Source: Diprion similis
Lineage: Eukaryota; Arthropoda; Insecta; Hymenoptera; Diprionidae
NCBI RefSeq assembly: GCF_021155765.1
Contig: NC_060110.1
Coordinates: 16,390,001 to 16,454,000 of the forward strand
DNA: 64,000 nt
Reading direction: 5' to 3'
Part shown: piece after piece, positions 35,947 to 49,198 of the stretch
How the letters are laid out: the number at the start of each line of letters is the position of its first letter
Numbering within the stretch: position 1 is the first letter of the stretch
Program-made: the position numbers and the translations under genes
Notes under the pieces: model-generated
What the model saw: only the letters and a program-made list of their open reading frames with translations
Told to the model about the DNA's origin: nothing
Database searches by the model: none

Positions 35947-38900
35947 ATGCTGGGCACAAGAATATTTTACTCAACGAGGCGTACGTTCGCTACTGCTGCT
36001 GCTGTAAGTGATTATATACGAATTGATACCAGCCTCTCGACTATGTAAATTATAATACGGATAATTTTGTAAACGCATCAAGTAATTGGAAATAGTTTTG
36101 CTCTTGCGTAGATTTGCAATGGAATTTAAATTATCGGTCATTAACGAAATTCGTAATTAGATACTCAATACTTTGGTTCTGGAATCTCATGAATAAACGT
36201 ATGTTATATACTTTCCAATACTTTTCACAGGTCAAATTGGTTCTCTTATTGATCCGACACAGACAATTTGATTAACTTGCTTTGCGGTATCGTGTTTACT
36301 TTGGTATACGGCCGACGATAACAGTAACAATCTGTATTTACACCGGTAACCCAATTCGCTAGCGAAACGCTTATTTCTAATTTGGTAGTTCGGTGAACAC
36401 TGTGTAAATACTTTCGTGTTGACTAGATCTAATATGCAATAGTAAGTGTCGTATTTGGTACAAGTTTACCAATCTTTCACGCAACGATCAGTTAAAGTAG
36501 TCCATTTTAAATTGTACGTATGTACAAAAAAAAAAAAAAAAAAAAATCAGTGCTAATAAATTACGTGAATTTATTTACCTAATGTTCAATTGGGAGTTGG
36601 GAGTAACAATTTTTATACACTATGATTTGCTTGGCAGCACTTTCGTGATGTTTTTTTATTCTTCTTATGCACCGCAGTGAAAAATTTTGCACCCCTTTAT
36701 ATTTCGTTGTTGTTTTATCGTCCGTACTTGAAGTGAAAAATTGGATTACAGAAATTGCATCAACGGTGTCTTCTTCCACATTTTATCGTAATTACTAATA
36801 GTTTTGTCTATTTCTTTACAGTCTTTCTAGGGTCCTAGTGTTGTTTTTGGTTGCTTCTTCTTTATTTTAATTGGGTATGTATTGACATATTGACCGATGA
36901 CCAGTGCTTTCTATTAGACTATAGCAGTCATCCTCAATGGTTATTCGATGGGTTAAGAAAACGAATATAATTAACATAGTGTAATCATAACAAATAGAAG
37001 CTGAAAAAAGCAATCAGTGAAAAACGCCCCCGTTAAGCCAATATAACTGTGTCTCTTTCAAACACAGAATACGTGTGTAAATGGCTGCCGACTAATAGCA
37101 AGCACTGTGAATACGTTGACGTTTATTCACCACTAACCGGTATTTTCATGCCATTGCTTCATATTTTTAACTTTGCAGTATTTACACGCCTTTGGTTGTA
37201 CGATTGACTTTGCTTGTCTTTTTCTCATTTTTATTTTCTCAACATGTCAGACGGTTTTTTAAACACACGCACACGGTATTGATTCAATTCTTTTTTAGTA
37301 TACACAAATGTACAGCTTTGACGATTGCAGTATCCTCATATTTATGCAACTTGACTTTTACATTTTATTTGTCTATTCTAACGTCGATATATTTTATGAA
37401 GGATTAGAATATCAATTATTTTTTAATTATAATAATGAAAGATTTTTAATTTTTTCACCTATTCATTCCTCATGATGTCGTTAAATTTATTCCAGACTCA
37501 ATATCTCTACTTTACCTTCATTCAGGCATCCTTCTTCTGAACCGTTCCTATATGCTGCACAATTCCTAGATATCATGTAATAACGAACCCATCATTATCT
37601 GCTTTTTCGAATAAACCCTTAGTCATTTAAAAAAATATATTTTCGTATTATTTATCGTCACTATTGTATAGGCTCATTGTCATTCACTTACCGGCAAGTT
37701 GGTAGCGGGAATTTGTCTCCTTTTCAAAAAATAACCGTATATTGATACAGGCGGTAATGGCGCAGCTGAAAATAGCGATCATTGGCCAAAGTAATTTTGC
37801 TGCCGACGTCTACAAACTCCTGCGACAAGATGGGCATCAAATCAGTGGCGTGTTTACGATACCTGACAAGGGCAATCGCGAGGATCCGTTAGGTGAGTGA
37901 ACTCACGCCTGTTCGAACTGTATATATGACTACTGCAATAGTTTATGGGGTCATCGAGCCGGAGGAAAACAAAGCATAATACGTCGAGTCGCTATTTCAA
38001 TCGTTCAAGTCTATATATACGTTTTACGTAATCAAAATGCAATCGTGAAACGTGAGTGACCTTACTTCGTAATCGTGATTCGCTTGCTCGACTCAAGTCA
38101 ACGAGCGTTTAATTTATCACTTTCACGAAAGCTTGAATATGCAAATAGCTCCATGATATTAAAATGCCATTTAACTGCACGAAGAACAGCGTTAATGCCA
38201 TCGGCTAATGATTACCATGTATAAATTTGGAGCTCTAAAACGTCGATTGCATTCTAAGACACGACGAAGAAAAGAGTTTCTATCGTCTCTGATTAATCAG
38301 CTGCAACTCTTGACCGCTTCGCAGTGACATTGACGAAAGTTAAGTCGCTCATCGTTCGGTTTCCTATTTTCAGCCGCAATTGCAAAAGCTGACAACACTC
38401 CCGTATTCAAGATCAAAGCATGGCGAAGCAAGGGGGTCCCCCTTCCCGAGGTGCTGGACATCTACAAAGGGCTGGATATCGACCTGAACGTTCTACCATT
38501 CTGCAGTCAATTTATACCCATGGAAGTTATAAACCATCCACGCTACCAGAGCATCTGCTACCATCCATCCATATTGCCTCGTCATCGTGGAGCGAGCGCT
38601 ATCAGCTGGTACGTTTTTTCACCCAAATCGTTATCCGAGTATTTCACCCACCATGGAGTGTCTTCATTCGCAGCCTGCGTATACAATATTTGGTTTTTAT
38701 GGTCTACTCATCTAGCAAACTTCCCAATGAAGTGATCATTTTTGCAGCCAGTCGAACCTCGGTTCGTATCAGGTAGTCAGATATCGGTAGTTTGGTCGTG
38801 GTCAGTGCAGATGTGAAAGGTGTGCAGTGGTTTAGAACCCCGAGAACCAACACGTGTAAAAAGTAAACCGTGAACGTAATCGCGGTAGAAAATTACGGGT

Positions 38901-41900
38901 GCATTCGCATTTCCTCGTTCATTGCTCGATCCCGACCTGTAGCACGAGTGCGGCGAAGTCGAAGTGGTTCTAACCGGTTTTGCGTTGAATTATGCCAACA
39001 AGTAGGCTAAGAGAAACAAACTCTCAGGATCGTGTGTTGTTAGTCTCCGTGCAGAGAAAGCGGTTAAAAAAATGTCGTAGCTTGAAAAACGCATCGAAAA
39101 CGCCCACGCAGTCACGTCACCACAATTTGAACAGCTGTTGCACTACATATTTTTTTTCCAGTAAGGTCACAGCACCTTGTTATCGCTTGGATCATGTGCT
39201 GATCCAGTGATCGTCGTTCATCTTTGATGGCATGCTTGTCGTGTCATGTGTACAATATGTGCAGTCAATTTTTCAAAAAGTAGGCCCAGAGCTTTCATCA
39301 GCATCGCATTACTTCTCTAGCTAAATTTTTCCACAATCCTCCAACTTGAAAAGTGCAAGCCACCACGTACGATAATCGTGGATATTGAGTAACGAGAATT
39401 CACAGTTTTTTTTAATCTTACTGTGTGGAAAATTTTGCGAATGTCGCATAATCGCACTCAGTCGTCATTCACATTAATCATTATATGATAATCTATAAAA
39501 ATGGTTTCTCGAACCTGCAATACGATTTAATCGGTCAACCTAAAGGCTAACAAATTCTTTACGTTTTCTACAAAATTTAAATACATGAAGCTACTTATCG
39601 TTACTTGACCTTGACGGTTACGTGAAAAATTCAAACATCGTTACAGGTCGCGTTGTGTCACTTCACAACGGAATTTGGTGACGCGCTTGACTTTTTTACT
39701 TACCCTCGTCACATACTTTATCTACGCGTTATCTTGTTATTAATAAATTTGATTATTATGTAAGTGGCTATCCAATCGCGATGGTGCGATAATTTATTGT
39801 TTACTTTTCATTTGGTTTGCTGTATCTGCTAATCTCTTTGAAGCCAGACGTTATATAGTCGTTTGATAGCGGGGTGCTCAAATCAGAACGAATGTTGTAA
39901 GGTTAAAAAAATTATTTTTCCTTGACAATTGAGCTTAGTTTACCCGATTATGATATGAAAATTATAGGCAGCAGCGTAAATCAATATTCACATAGGTATT
40001 TGACCAAAATAAAATCCGTTGGGCTAGAGTTTAACAAAATTCTTGTATGCCATACCTCGTCCGTTTTTAAGTATGCAATATTCACAGGCATTGTGCAATC
40101 GATTAAATAACTTTGACGTTAGCCTCGCAGTCGATATCGTTCAATGCTTACGTATTATATAATTATTTATATAACTAGTTTTGTATCGGGTCAGTTATGA
40201 TACATGAACTCGCAGAAACGTTTCGTAGTAATAATATCTTTATCTTCTTATTCTAAATTTGGAAATATTTCGCAGTTTGCGCTTGAATGGTTTGTATGAA
40301 TAAAAAAGTATTGAAATCAGATATGCTACATGCATACGGAATGTACAAGGAAAGGGATGAACTGGTGAAGATGTGAGCTTTTTCGGTATTTCAGGACACT
40401 CATCGAAGGTGACAAAGAAGCTGGATTCTCGATCTTCTGGGCTGACGACGGCCTTGATACGGGACCAATTTTGCTTCAGCGTTCTTGCCGATTGGAGCCA
40501 GACGACACCCTTGACACGATATACAACAGATTCCTCTACCCGGAAGGTGTCACCGCGATGGGTGAGGCGGTGAACCTCGTTGCCAAAGGAATCGCGCCAA
40601 AAATCAAGCAAACCGAAGTAGGTGCCACATACGACCCGATGCTCAACAAGAAGGAATTGCAGCAGGTGAGTCTTGGGTTCCGCGTCACAGTTGTTCCTCG
40701 TAGCCTTATTACAACTCCAAATCCGACTTGCCTCCTACAATATCACGTCGTGTGAATAGGTTGACTGGAAAAAGTCGGCGGAGGGTGTGCACAACTTTAT
40801 CAGAGCCTTGGACAGTACTCCGGGTGCCTGGACATTGATCAACGGTGAAGAGGCTCGTTTGTTCGGCTCCTCCGTATGGACAGCATCCAAGCCTGAAGGT
40901 GACGTGGTTGATGTTGGCGGGCAAGAAGGTATCGTCCACGGAGCTGGTCTCCTGGTAAAAGCGGCGGACGGAAAGCTTGTGAACATCGAACGGTTGAAGA
41001 TCGGCTCAAAAATGTTGCCTGCGAGTAAGTTTGGAAAGGCAGCGGACGAGGTTCAGTCAATCGAATTCACGGAGGAGGAGAAGAAGAACACTGAGGCCAT
41101 ACGGGCCATGTGGCGAAGCATACTAAACATCGACGTCGATGACAGTACCGACTTCTTTGCATCCGGTGCCGGGAGCATGGACGTCGTCAGACTCGTCGAA
41201 GAGGTCAAAGAGAACTTTGGCGTCACTCTGCAAAACACGGACGTCTTCATGGCACCCACTTTTCAACAATTCGCCGTCGTCGTCGCTTTGGCTGGCCGAG
41301 GTGCCTCCGCTTTGAAGGAAATCAAGTACGACGCTGTAACTTTACACGTTAACAACATGGACGTCAAGTTCCCGAGGCAACTCTTCATAAACGGGGAATT
41401 CATCAACGGTGAGGGTAAACCTCTGAATACGGTAAACCCGCACGACGAGACCGTCATCTGCACCATAGAGAGTTCGTCCGCTAACGACGTAGACAGAGCC
41501 GTTAAGGCCGCTAAAGCTGCCTTCGAGGATGGTGAGTGGAGCAAGATCAGCGCCAGGGAACGAGCTACGCTACTCTTCAAGTAAGTTAGCGATGTTTAAA
41601 TTATTCTATGCTTTATTCGGTGCGTTTTTTTTTCTACATCATCTTTTTGGAGAATTACAAGCGATTTAATTTTCTGCTTAAATCACTGCAACGGAAACGA
41701 AGTCACGTCATGTTCTGATTGAATGAAGAGTGCTATATTTGATTTCAGATTAGCTGACTTGATGGAGCAGCACAAAGAGGAATTGGCGACGATCGAGAGC
41801 ATAGATTCCGGCGCGGTTTACACTCTGGCGCTCAAAACGCACGTCGGGATGTCCATAGACACTTGGCGATACTTTGCCGGTTGGTGTGACAAGATTCAAG

Positions 41901-42985
41901 GTTCTACAATACCGATTTCGCATGCGCGGCCAAACCGTAATCTGACAATAACGAAAAAAGAGCCGATCGGTGTTTGCGGTCTTGTAACACCATGGAACTA
42001 TCCGCTGATGATGCTGTCTTGGAAAATGGCGGCTTGTCTGGCCGCCGGTAATACGGTGGTAATGAAACCGGCTCAAGTGTCTCCCCTCACCGCTCTGAAG
42101 TTCGCCGAGTTATCAGCTTTGGCCGGAATTCCGCCCGGAGTAATCAACATCGTTCCAGGATCAGGTTCCATCACCGGAACTGCGATCGCCACTCATCCAC
42201 TCGTCAGGAAGCTGGGATTCACCGGATCGACGGAGATCGGACAAGTGATCATGAGGTCCTGCGCCGAGAGCAACCTGAAGAAGGTGTCCCTCGAGTTGGG
42301 CGGCAAAAGTCCTTTGGTCATATTCGATGACGCGGACATTCAGCACGCGGTCAGAACCGGAATGAACAGCGTGTTCTTTAACAAAGGAGAGAACTGCATA
42401 GCGGCTGGACGGCTCTTCGTCGAGGCGACGATCCACGACGAGTTCGTTCGTCGGGTCGTCGAGGAGACCAAGAAAATCGTGATTGGAGATCCGCTGAACA
42501 GGCGGACCTCTCATGGGCCCCAAAATCACAAGGCGCACATGGACAAACTTATCGAATTCGTCCAAAAGGGGGTCGAAGAGGGTGCCAAGCTCGAGTACGG
42601 TGGAAAACGTCTCGACACTCCTGGCTGGTATTTCCAGCCAACGATATTCAGCAACGTCGAGGACCACATGTTCATCGCCAAGGAGGAGTCCTTCGGCCCC
42701 ATCATGGTTATATCCAAATTCCACGCGAAAGACATGGACGACATGATCAGGAGAGCGAACAGCACTGAGTATGGTCTTGCTTCCGGGGTTTTGACCAAGG
42801 ACGTCAGCAGGGCGCTCAGGTTCGCCGAAAAGATCGACGCTGGTACAGTCTTCGTCAATACCTACAACAAAACTGACGTCGCTGCGCCCTTCGGTGGCTT
42901 CAAACAATCCGGGTTCGGCAAGGACCTCGGACAGGAAGCTCTCAACGAGTATCTCAAGACTAAGACTATCACCATTGAATACTAG
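35947..42985 (+). CDS. ALDH1L: 10-formyltetrahydrofolate dehydrogenase (ALDH1L), with mitochondrial-type presequence exon
   Basis: Exons 35947-36003, 37751-37892, 38374-38608, 40395-40665, 40760-41580 and 41749-42985; phases agree; 920 aa, close to human ALDH1L2. The enzyme oxidises 10-formyl-THF to THF and CO2 with NADP+. Three parts: an N-terminal formyltransferase/hydrolase domain with His130 ([10 protein letters not shown]) and Asp166 (DDGLDTG); a carrier-protein domain with the phosphopantetheine Ser374 (GAGSMD); and an aldehyde dehydrogenase domain with [15 protein letters not shown], Glu691 (LELGGK) and Cys725 (GENC). Exon 1 encodes 19 residues rich in Arg, Ser, Thr and Ala with no acidic residue, typical of a mitochondrial targeting peptide. 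Exon 2 also has an in-frame Met at residue 22, directly before the cytosolic-type start ([10 protein letters not shown]), so a shorter form of 899 aa from another promoter is possible. The ALDH exon is GC-richer than its surroundings, as expected for conserved coding DNA. Confidence 0.95.
36526..36546. repeat. Poly(A) tract in intron 1 of ALDH1L
   Basis: Twenty-one consecutive A on the plus strand. Confidence 0.9.
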
Positions 42986-45900
42986 ATTACATCATTGTAC
43001 TCAACGCTGACACCAAAATATCTCTCATTATCGCGGAGAAACTCGTCTCATTGCTGCAGTTTCAACTCGACAAAAATTGAAAAGAAGATCTTAAGAAAAT
43101 ACATAACTTTCCCGTGCCTATTTGAAAATTATACTGATTTTCTGGGATTTAACATCATGCATGATGCGGGCAGTATAAATGATCTCTGGGTTTATGCCAC
43201 ATCATTTTACTCGATGACACCCGTTTAAATATTTGTTATACAATTCTTTTTTACATCTTTCATATACTATCAAATTACGGTTAAATTTTATTACGTATGT
43301 GTAAGTGTATGGATGCGTTATTTATATAAAAATACTTTTATAAAATAATGTCTAAACTCTTATATACACCTATACACCTCGATCCTCGAACATCAGCTAA
43401 CGGTAATGTAAAGCGCTACCATTTTGATATATTTTTTTATCACTAGCTTGAGAGAAGAGAACTTGATAGTATTGCCATTCGTCTAAAAATTGTGATACAA
43501 ACACGAAGAGAATAAAATAGCAGATTTTACTTACAACTGCACGAGAAGAGAGAGGCATCAAGTTTTTTGGTAAAATATCTTTAGTAAAATGCAAAATTTA
43601 CTTCAAAAACAGTGAAAATAGTTGCGCGTGAACGAAAATCCATTACATTTATAGTAAAAATTACAATTGTGATGAGTGTTAGTTACAAAAAATCTTGATG
43701 TGGCCCTCTTTCCCAGCAGTTTTGAGTAAAGTCTACTTTGTTTATTTTCTCCATGAACCAAGTATGTTTGCGACGATGGTATATTACAAAACCACGGCGT
43801 GAAGCAAATGTTATGATATTTGGTCCTTGCAGAGTGTTTGGAACATGAATAATTCAGCTTATGCTGAACACTGCGACGGCTGCGCGGGACAAACAACTCA
43901 TGTAAAAATAGTGACAAAAAAAAAAAAATTGCAGAGATATTTGAGTGTTAGTCCACAGCAGTACCTGTTATCCCTTTTGTGGCGGACACATGTGCATATT
44001 TTCAGGAGCCATTACAATGAATACTTCATATCGTACACATATAGTGCTACGGATGGAAAGTGAAAAGCCGACAACCATCGTGCGTGGGACAGATATTATG
44101 GTTAAAGAAACGGTGAGTAAGCACCATCATTTTTCGATGTTGTGCGAATTGCTACAGCATCATGATTAATGGGCTAGAATTGTTCTTGTTTCGTACAGAC
44201 TCGGAGCTCGTACATGCCTGACACGCGATGTCAGAAGCTTAAATTTGACCAACCGTTACGATAAGAAATCATTAGTGTTATTCAAGGTATATGCTGTACA
44301 GCTAATGATCCAACAAATCATTACTGACGAGTCAATTTCGTTTCTAGAGGCGCGAATAAGGTTGCTAATAACGCCTCCGTCACCTGTTATTAATTGCAGA
44401 AAAATACGTACCAGAATGTCGTTTTCCGTAAACAAACAAGTTTACTGTTGTTTTGATCGTTATACTCGATGCCCCTGATGTTTTCATGTGAAACCGGTAA
44501 TTTATCGTATCTTTTGTTTCGTGGTCGGTAAATAACCGTTGAAGTGTAGTCGGAAGTTTCAATTAGAGCATGAATTTCATTTTACGATCGGCCAAGTACT
44601 ACGGTTACAGTAGTGTTTTCACCTGATTATATTTATGGGTATTCAAACTTCTTTGAAACGTAAAATATCTGCAAGGGTGGCTGCATTTCGAAGAAACGAT
44701 TTCGCCTGATATCCCGGTTTACTAGCGCCATTTCACTTTAACAAATGATCGATTTCTAGAAGGGAATATTGGATTTTATGCCTCTATTTAGAAGAGACGT
44801 AAAAGACGGTAGCGCCTGTAATTTCGGGTCGGCCAAGGCGATGTGTTATGCCTGTGGCAGTTTTTCTTGACCGCTCGTAAACAGAGACATCAAGTCCACT
44901 TTTTTCTCCTCAAAACCTATTTATTTTAGAAAATAGAAAAGCACACGAGTAAAATATTCAGTAAAATGAAGACGAAACCGTTCTGGACAAAGTTTTACCC
45001 GACGTTTGCATTCAGCTATTTGAGCATGCTGCCAACCACATAACTTCGATTTTACTGACACTAAAGTGAGAGGAATTCTATGAACTTTATTGGTTTTTAG
45101 ATTTTTGTTGCATGCTATTTCCTTCACTCTCAAATCTTTTAAATATTTATTAATCTGAATTACCGAATAGCCAGAACATTGTGACTGAATAGCCACTGAA
45201 GATTTCAAAGGATTGTAGGTTTCTGAATGTCATTATCGTTGAACTCGCAAAATTCCTGAACGGGATTAATAGAACATTCCATGAACGTATCAGGTGGTAT
45301 AAGTAAGATTTAATATATAGTACATCCATATAGAGATCAAATGCCGAAGTAACCAGACAACAGATATCGAAACGATAGATCATCTGCCAAATAAGTTAAT
45401 CATTCGTTTGACAAGGATTAATCTAAATTCGTCAACAGAGACAGTTTTAAGCTATCAATCGATCGACCAATACGAAACCAAGAAATACGGTTTTACATAC
45501 GTGAAGGTTCTTGCATATTATACTTTGCAGCACGCAAATCTTTGCCGAGGTTATTTTTCACGAAATACATGTTTTCCGTACGTATTACGAACACGTCATA
45601 TATTTACGTTCATTGAATTGCACCTGAAAAGAAATTCCCTCGCTCCAAAATAATTTAGATGCAAATTATCACCGTTATAAAGAATTCAAAAAATATATTC
45701 AAATGTTTAGCAAGGTTGGCTAACATAAGATCCAACTGCCGGTGTTCTTCAGGCTTCGGTACCTTTCGATGGCCTAAATCCAACCGATATTTGCGCTATT
45801 TTATCCAAAATTCTTTACGCCGTGTTATATTTCTTCTGCCTCCATGTGAGCTCTTCTTATATAGTGTATTGCATGCCAGTGAGAACTTACATGTCTATCA

Positions 45901-47684
45901 TTCTCTCAAAAAAAGATACATGTAATAGAATACACACTATCAAAGAAAATATAGAGTTTTTTCCGGAAAATTTAGACATACAACACTTCTAGCAAGACGG
46001 ATGAATTTTGATACTATATGCAGGGCTCGTGCATATTGCAGTGAATGCTGAGACGATATCACTCGACGAGATAAAAGCTTGTTTTCCGCAAGATGCATTT
46101 TCCCACGCAAAGAGTAATAACCCATACTTTTATTACTGCCATATAACTGGTCATTAATTTCTTGCGTCAACGTAGATCGTTAGCTAGTCATTTTCCCGCG
46201 GTGATTAAAGTTGCGCGATCTAGCACTTTCATTGCGGTAAGAGTTTACTACTGGAAATATACCGCAGTAGTAACAGCGCGGTTTGATCAGACCAAGTTGG
46301 CCGAAAGTATTTAACAGTACCGTCGCTCAATTGCAGCTCGCATCTAGTGATTGTTTAAACATTACGAGTTCAAATTATAGGTGGATGACACACAGAGCGA
46401 AAATTTATTTGAATATGCCAATAAAACCTGACCGCTACAAAAACTATTAAATGTTGAGAATACGTGAATTTTTTACTTTGAAAATCTAAACTCTTTTGCC
46501 ACAGAACCAGCGACAAACTTTACCTAAAAATGTGACGAAATTTCATTATCAGCTGTTTTTTTACTTCCCAATAAATTGAAACCACTTATAAATCGCCTTC
46601 GAAAACGGTCAAAGGTATCTTACACCAAGCTTTGACATTTGTTCACTTGTCATTTGTCATCAGTCGCGGTGACACAGGCTTCCGTAATTTCGAGAACTTG
46701 TCTGTCAATGCCGTGTTTGGCACTTATGTAGAGTCTTTCTAAAATCCGGAATATATGTCCGGCGACGTTGTGAGTGCTCAGCACACACAAGTGATTGAGC
46801 TTTTCGCTGGTGGTGGTGGGATGTAATAAACACCTATACTTATCTGATGGCATGCGGCTTAGCAGCTCACCCCTACCTGATCGAAGGTGTCTTCTTTCAC
46901 TCGGTTAGCATACCTTCTAGTAGAGTAACTAACGAGTGGTCAGACCGGGCGGTTCGTCGCTTCGCTGCTTTTCCACTCGGGGCTTTATAAGCATTTATTG
47001 CGATTGTTCTGACGGATTTTTGAATGAAAAAACGGCATCGTGATGCAAATCACGGCGAGAGATGACGTCGACAGTGAGTAAAATTTTTAATATTCAATCA
47101 TACGGTAATGAGACGAAATTTGAAATACCTGGATGATCACAAGTCGACATCATTATGGAAATATTAAGTACGTGGTTGAGGAAGTGTGATTGGCTTATTT
47201 GCATACAATTTTGTCTACAACATCTAGATTATTTCACATTTTTAAATCCTATAAAAAAACATCTATCGGAGGTCATCATCATCGCAATACGCAAAAGTAG
47301 CGGGATGAATTTTTATTTGGCACGTGCAAAAAGTTCTTTGATATACTAATTATAACGAAACCACCTACGAAAGTACCTTTCGAAAAAATTGAAACTTTTT
47401 TATTTGCCAGAAAAAAATATCATCACATTAAATACGGCATTGTTGATATTATAATTTAATGTTTAGCAAAAAACAAAAACCACCAAAAATCTACTTTTAA
47501 GACTGTGAAATTTATTTCAATTTTTGATCAATCCTTTTCAATTCTCGGCACGCTTAGAAATATATTTGGTACAAACACCGGCATATTTAATTCGAGTAGA
47601 ATATAAACGTGAAGAATTATAGAGCATTAAAAATATTGAATCCTTGAAAATTATCGGACCCTTCAAGTTCGTGAATAAAATCAC
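42986..47684. other. ALDH1L 3' flank and gene-free stretch
   Basis: AATAAA on the plus strand at about 43511-43516 may be a distal polyadenylation signal for ALDH1L. Beyond that no gene was recognised. Short frames such as 43603-43917 minus, 45659-45925 plus and 46650-46853 minus (ATG-initiated, 67 codons) have no domain I can name. Confidence 0.4.
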
Positions 47685-48915
47685 CTCGACACCCCTGCAG
47701 CGTGTTTGAAAAATTTCCGCCACTCTATTCACTACTAAATTGGCGAACCCAAAAGTATTATCCATTATCAGGATGATCTATATAATATTCTCAAGAGCGA
47801 CTGTTATTTAACAAAAACTGACCTCATAATAAATATCTTGATCTCGCGACACAAGGAGTTTTTCCATACTGTATTGAACGATGGTCATATTCATATACGG
47901 GAGATTATAATCCTGCAAACAATGACACAGGAACACGAACCTAGCAGAGTCAATTAGGTACTCCACGGTATATTATACGCCATATAATGTCAGAATCCGT
48001 TATCGTTGATCGTGTATAATCACTGATCGGCTTGGGCCGACATTCATTCCTATCAATCGAATATTTTATGCGTTAAAGACAGAAGCGGGTGTGCGGGTTT
48101 TCCGAATGCATATAATAATGCAGGATATGCATGAATGGACGTTTTGACGGACGAACACTTGCGTGTTTACAAGTCCGAACGATGAATGTCGTTCAGCACG
48201 ACATGTTTGCTAGTTTACTCTGCTTCGAATGAAGTGACATAAAATATGTACCGCAGTTTGTCCCCTGAAACATACAGAGCTTTTTTTAAATAGAAAAAAA
48301 TTATTCGACACTTCCGGCACATTCAATGCGAAACGAAGACGAAAATTATTTTCCTCACTTGAAAAGACCAATGAACTAAACTCAAGTGAGTCAATATAAC
48401 TTCGTGCAACCCAAGCCTGACAGATTGGTAATATTCCTGCGGTGAAATAAACAACCCGGTGATGGTGCAGAACAAAAATAACACGTGACTGTGTGCAAAA
48501 CAGCACCTATAGTATACATCGTCAGATAAATATCATCTCATCAATCGACTTCAATAACAATTATTATCCAACCTAATCTGACGTGAATAAATACATCAAG
48601 TGGCAGTTTTTTTTATTAAACATGAATTTGTGTTCAAATCGTACGACTGATTGATTTTCACGAACGGGGTTAAATAACTGAAATACCAAATTTTTTACAT
48701 CCGAGCAAAAATGTCGTGGATTATAAATGATGGTTGATAAGTTGAATTACCCGAAATACATGAAAAAAGATCCAAGGACCGCATTTCAACGTTATCCGCA
48801 AGCTCACAAGTCGATGCGAGACATCTCGTTTCACGCTATCAACAACATGTAGAAAATCCAAACAGAGGTTTCGGTGTTGAAGATACATCTCGCGTTCAGT
48901 TTGAAATAGAAGAAC
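47685..48915 (-). other. Run of splice-bounded, phase-0 open segments of unknown identity (candidate exons)
   Basis: Four minus-strand segments have acceptor and donor sequences and lengths divisible by three: 48751-48915 (165 nt, CTGCAG in, CGG/GTAATT out), 48359-48436 (78 nt, strong pyrimidine tract plus CAG, donor GTGAGG), 47823-47912 (90 nt, TTTGCAG, GAG/GTCAGT) and 47685-47777 (93 nt, TATATAG, GAG/GTGATT). The last two, joined, read QDIYYE then IILIMDNTFGFANLV, which resembles the INSVFGLPALV stretch before a late membrane helix in the intact receptor at 51250-51300. The gap between them is only 45 nt. This may be a chemoreceptor relic or part of another gene. No start, stop or C-terminal signature was found. 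Confidence 0.3.
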
Positions 48916-49198
48916 CTGCAGGATATTGGATACGTTAGAAGGTTGACGCTTCAGACACACCTATATCGGTGAGCATAGCCGGCTCCCAGATCCCAACTTC
49001 CGGTTCGTGGGTCAGGCTTGAATACTCTGTGATACACGAGATGGTTCTTCCGTCAAAGGAGCCACTTTCCAAACCGATCATCCGCAATCTGTCCGTCAAT
49101 TTTTTATAGAACAATATATCTGAGGTAGTGCTTAGACCTAAAATAGGATAGAAGGCAGAATATGTCCTTCCTCAAAATCACACTCATAGCCAATAACG

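Noticed and set aside
42161-42907. 248-codon open frame on the minus strand
   Set aside because: Antisense shadow of the aldehyde dehydrogenase exon of ALDH1L; frame-2 openness caused by the codon bias of the real exon.
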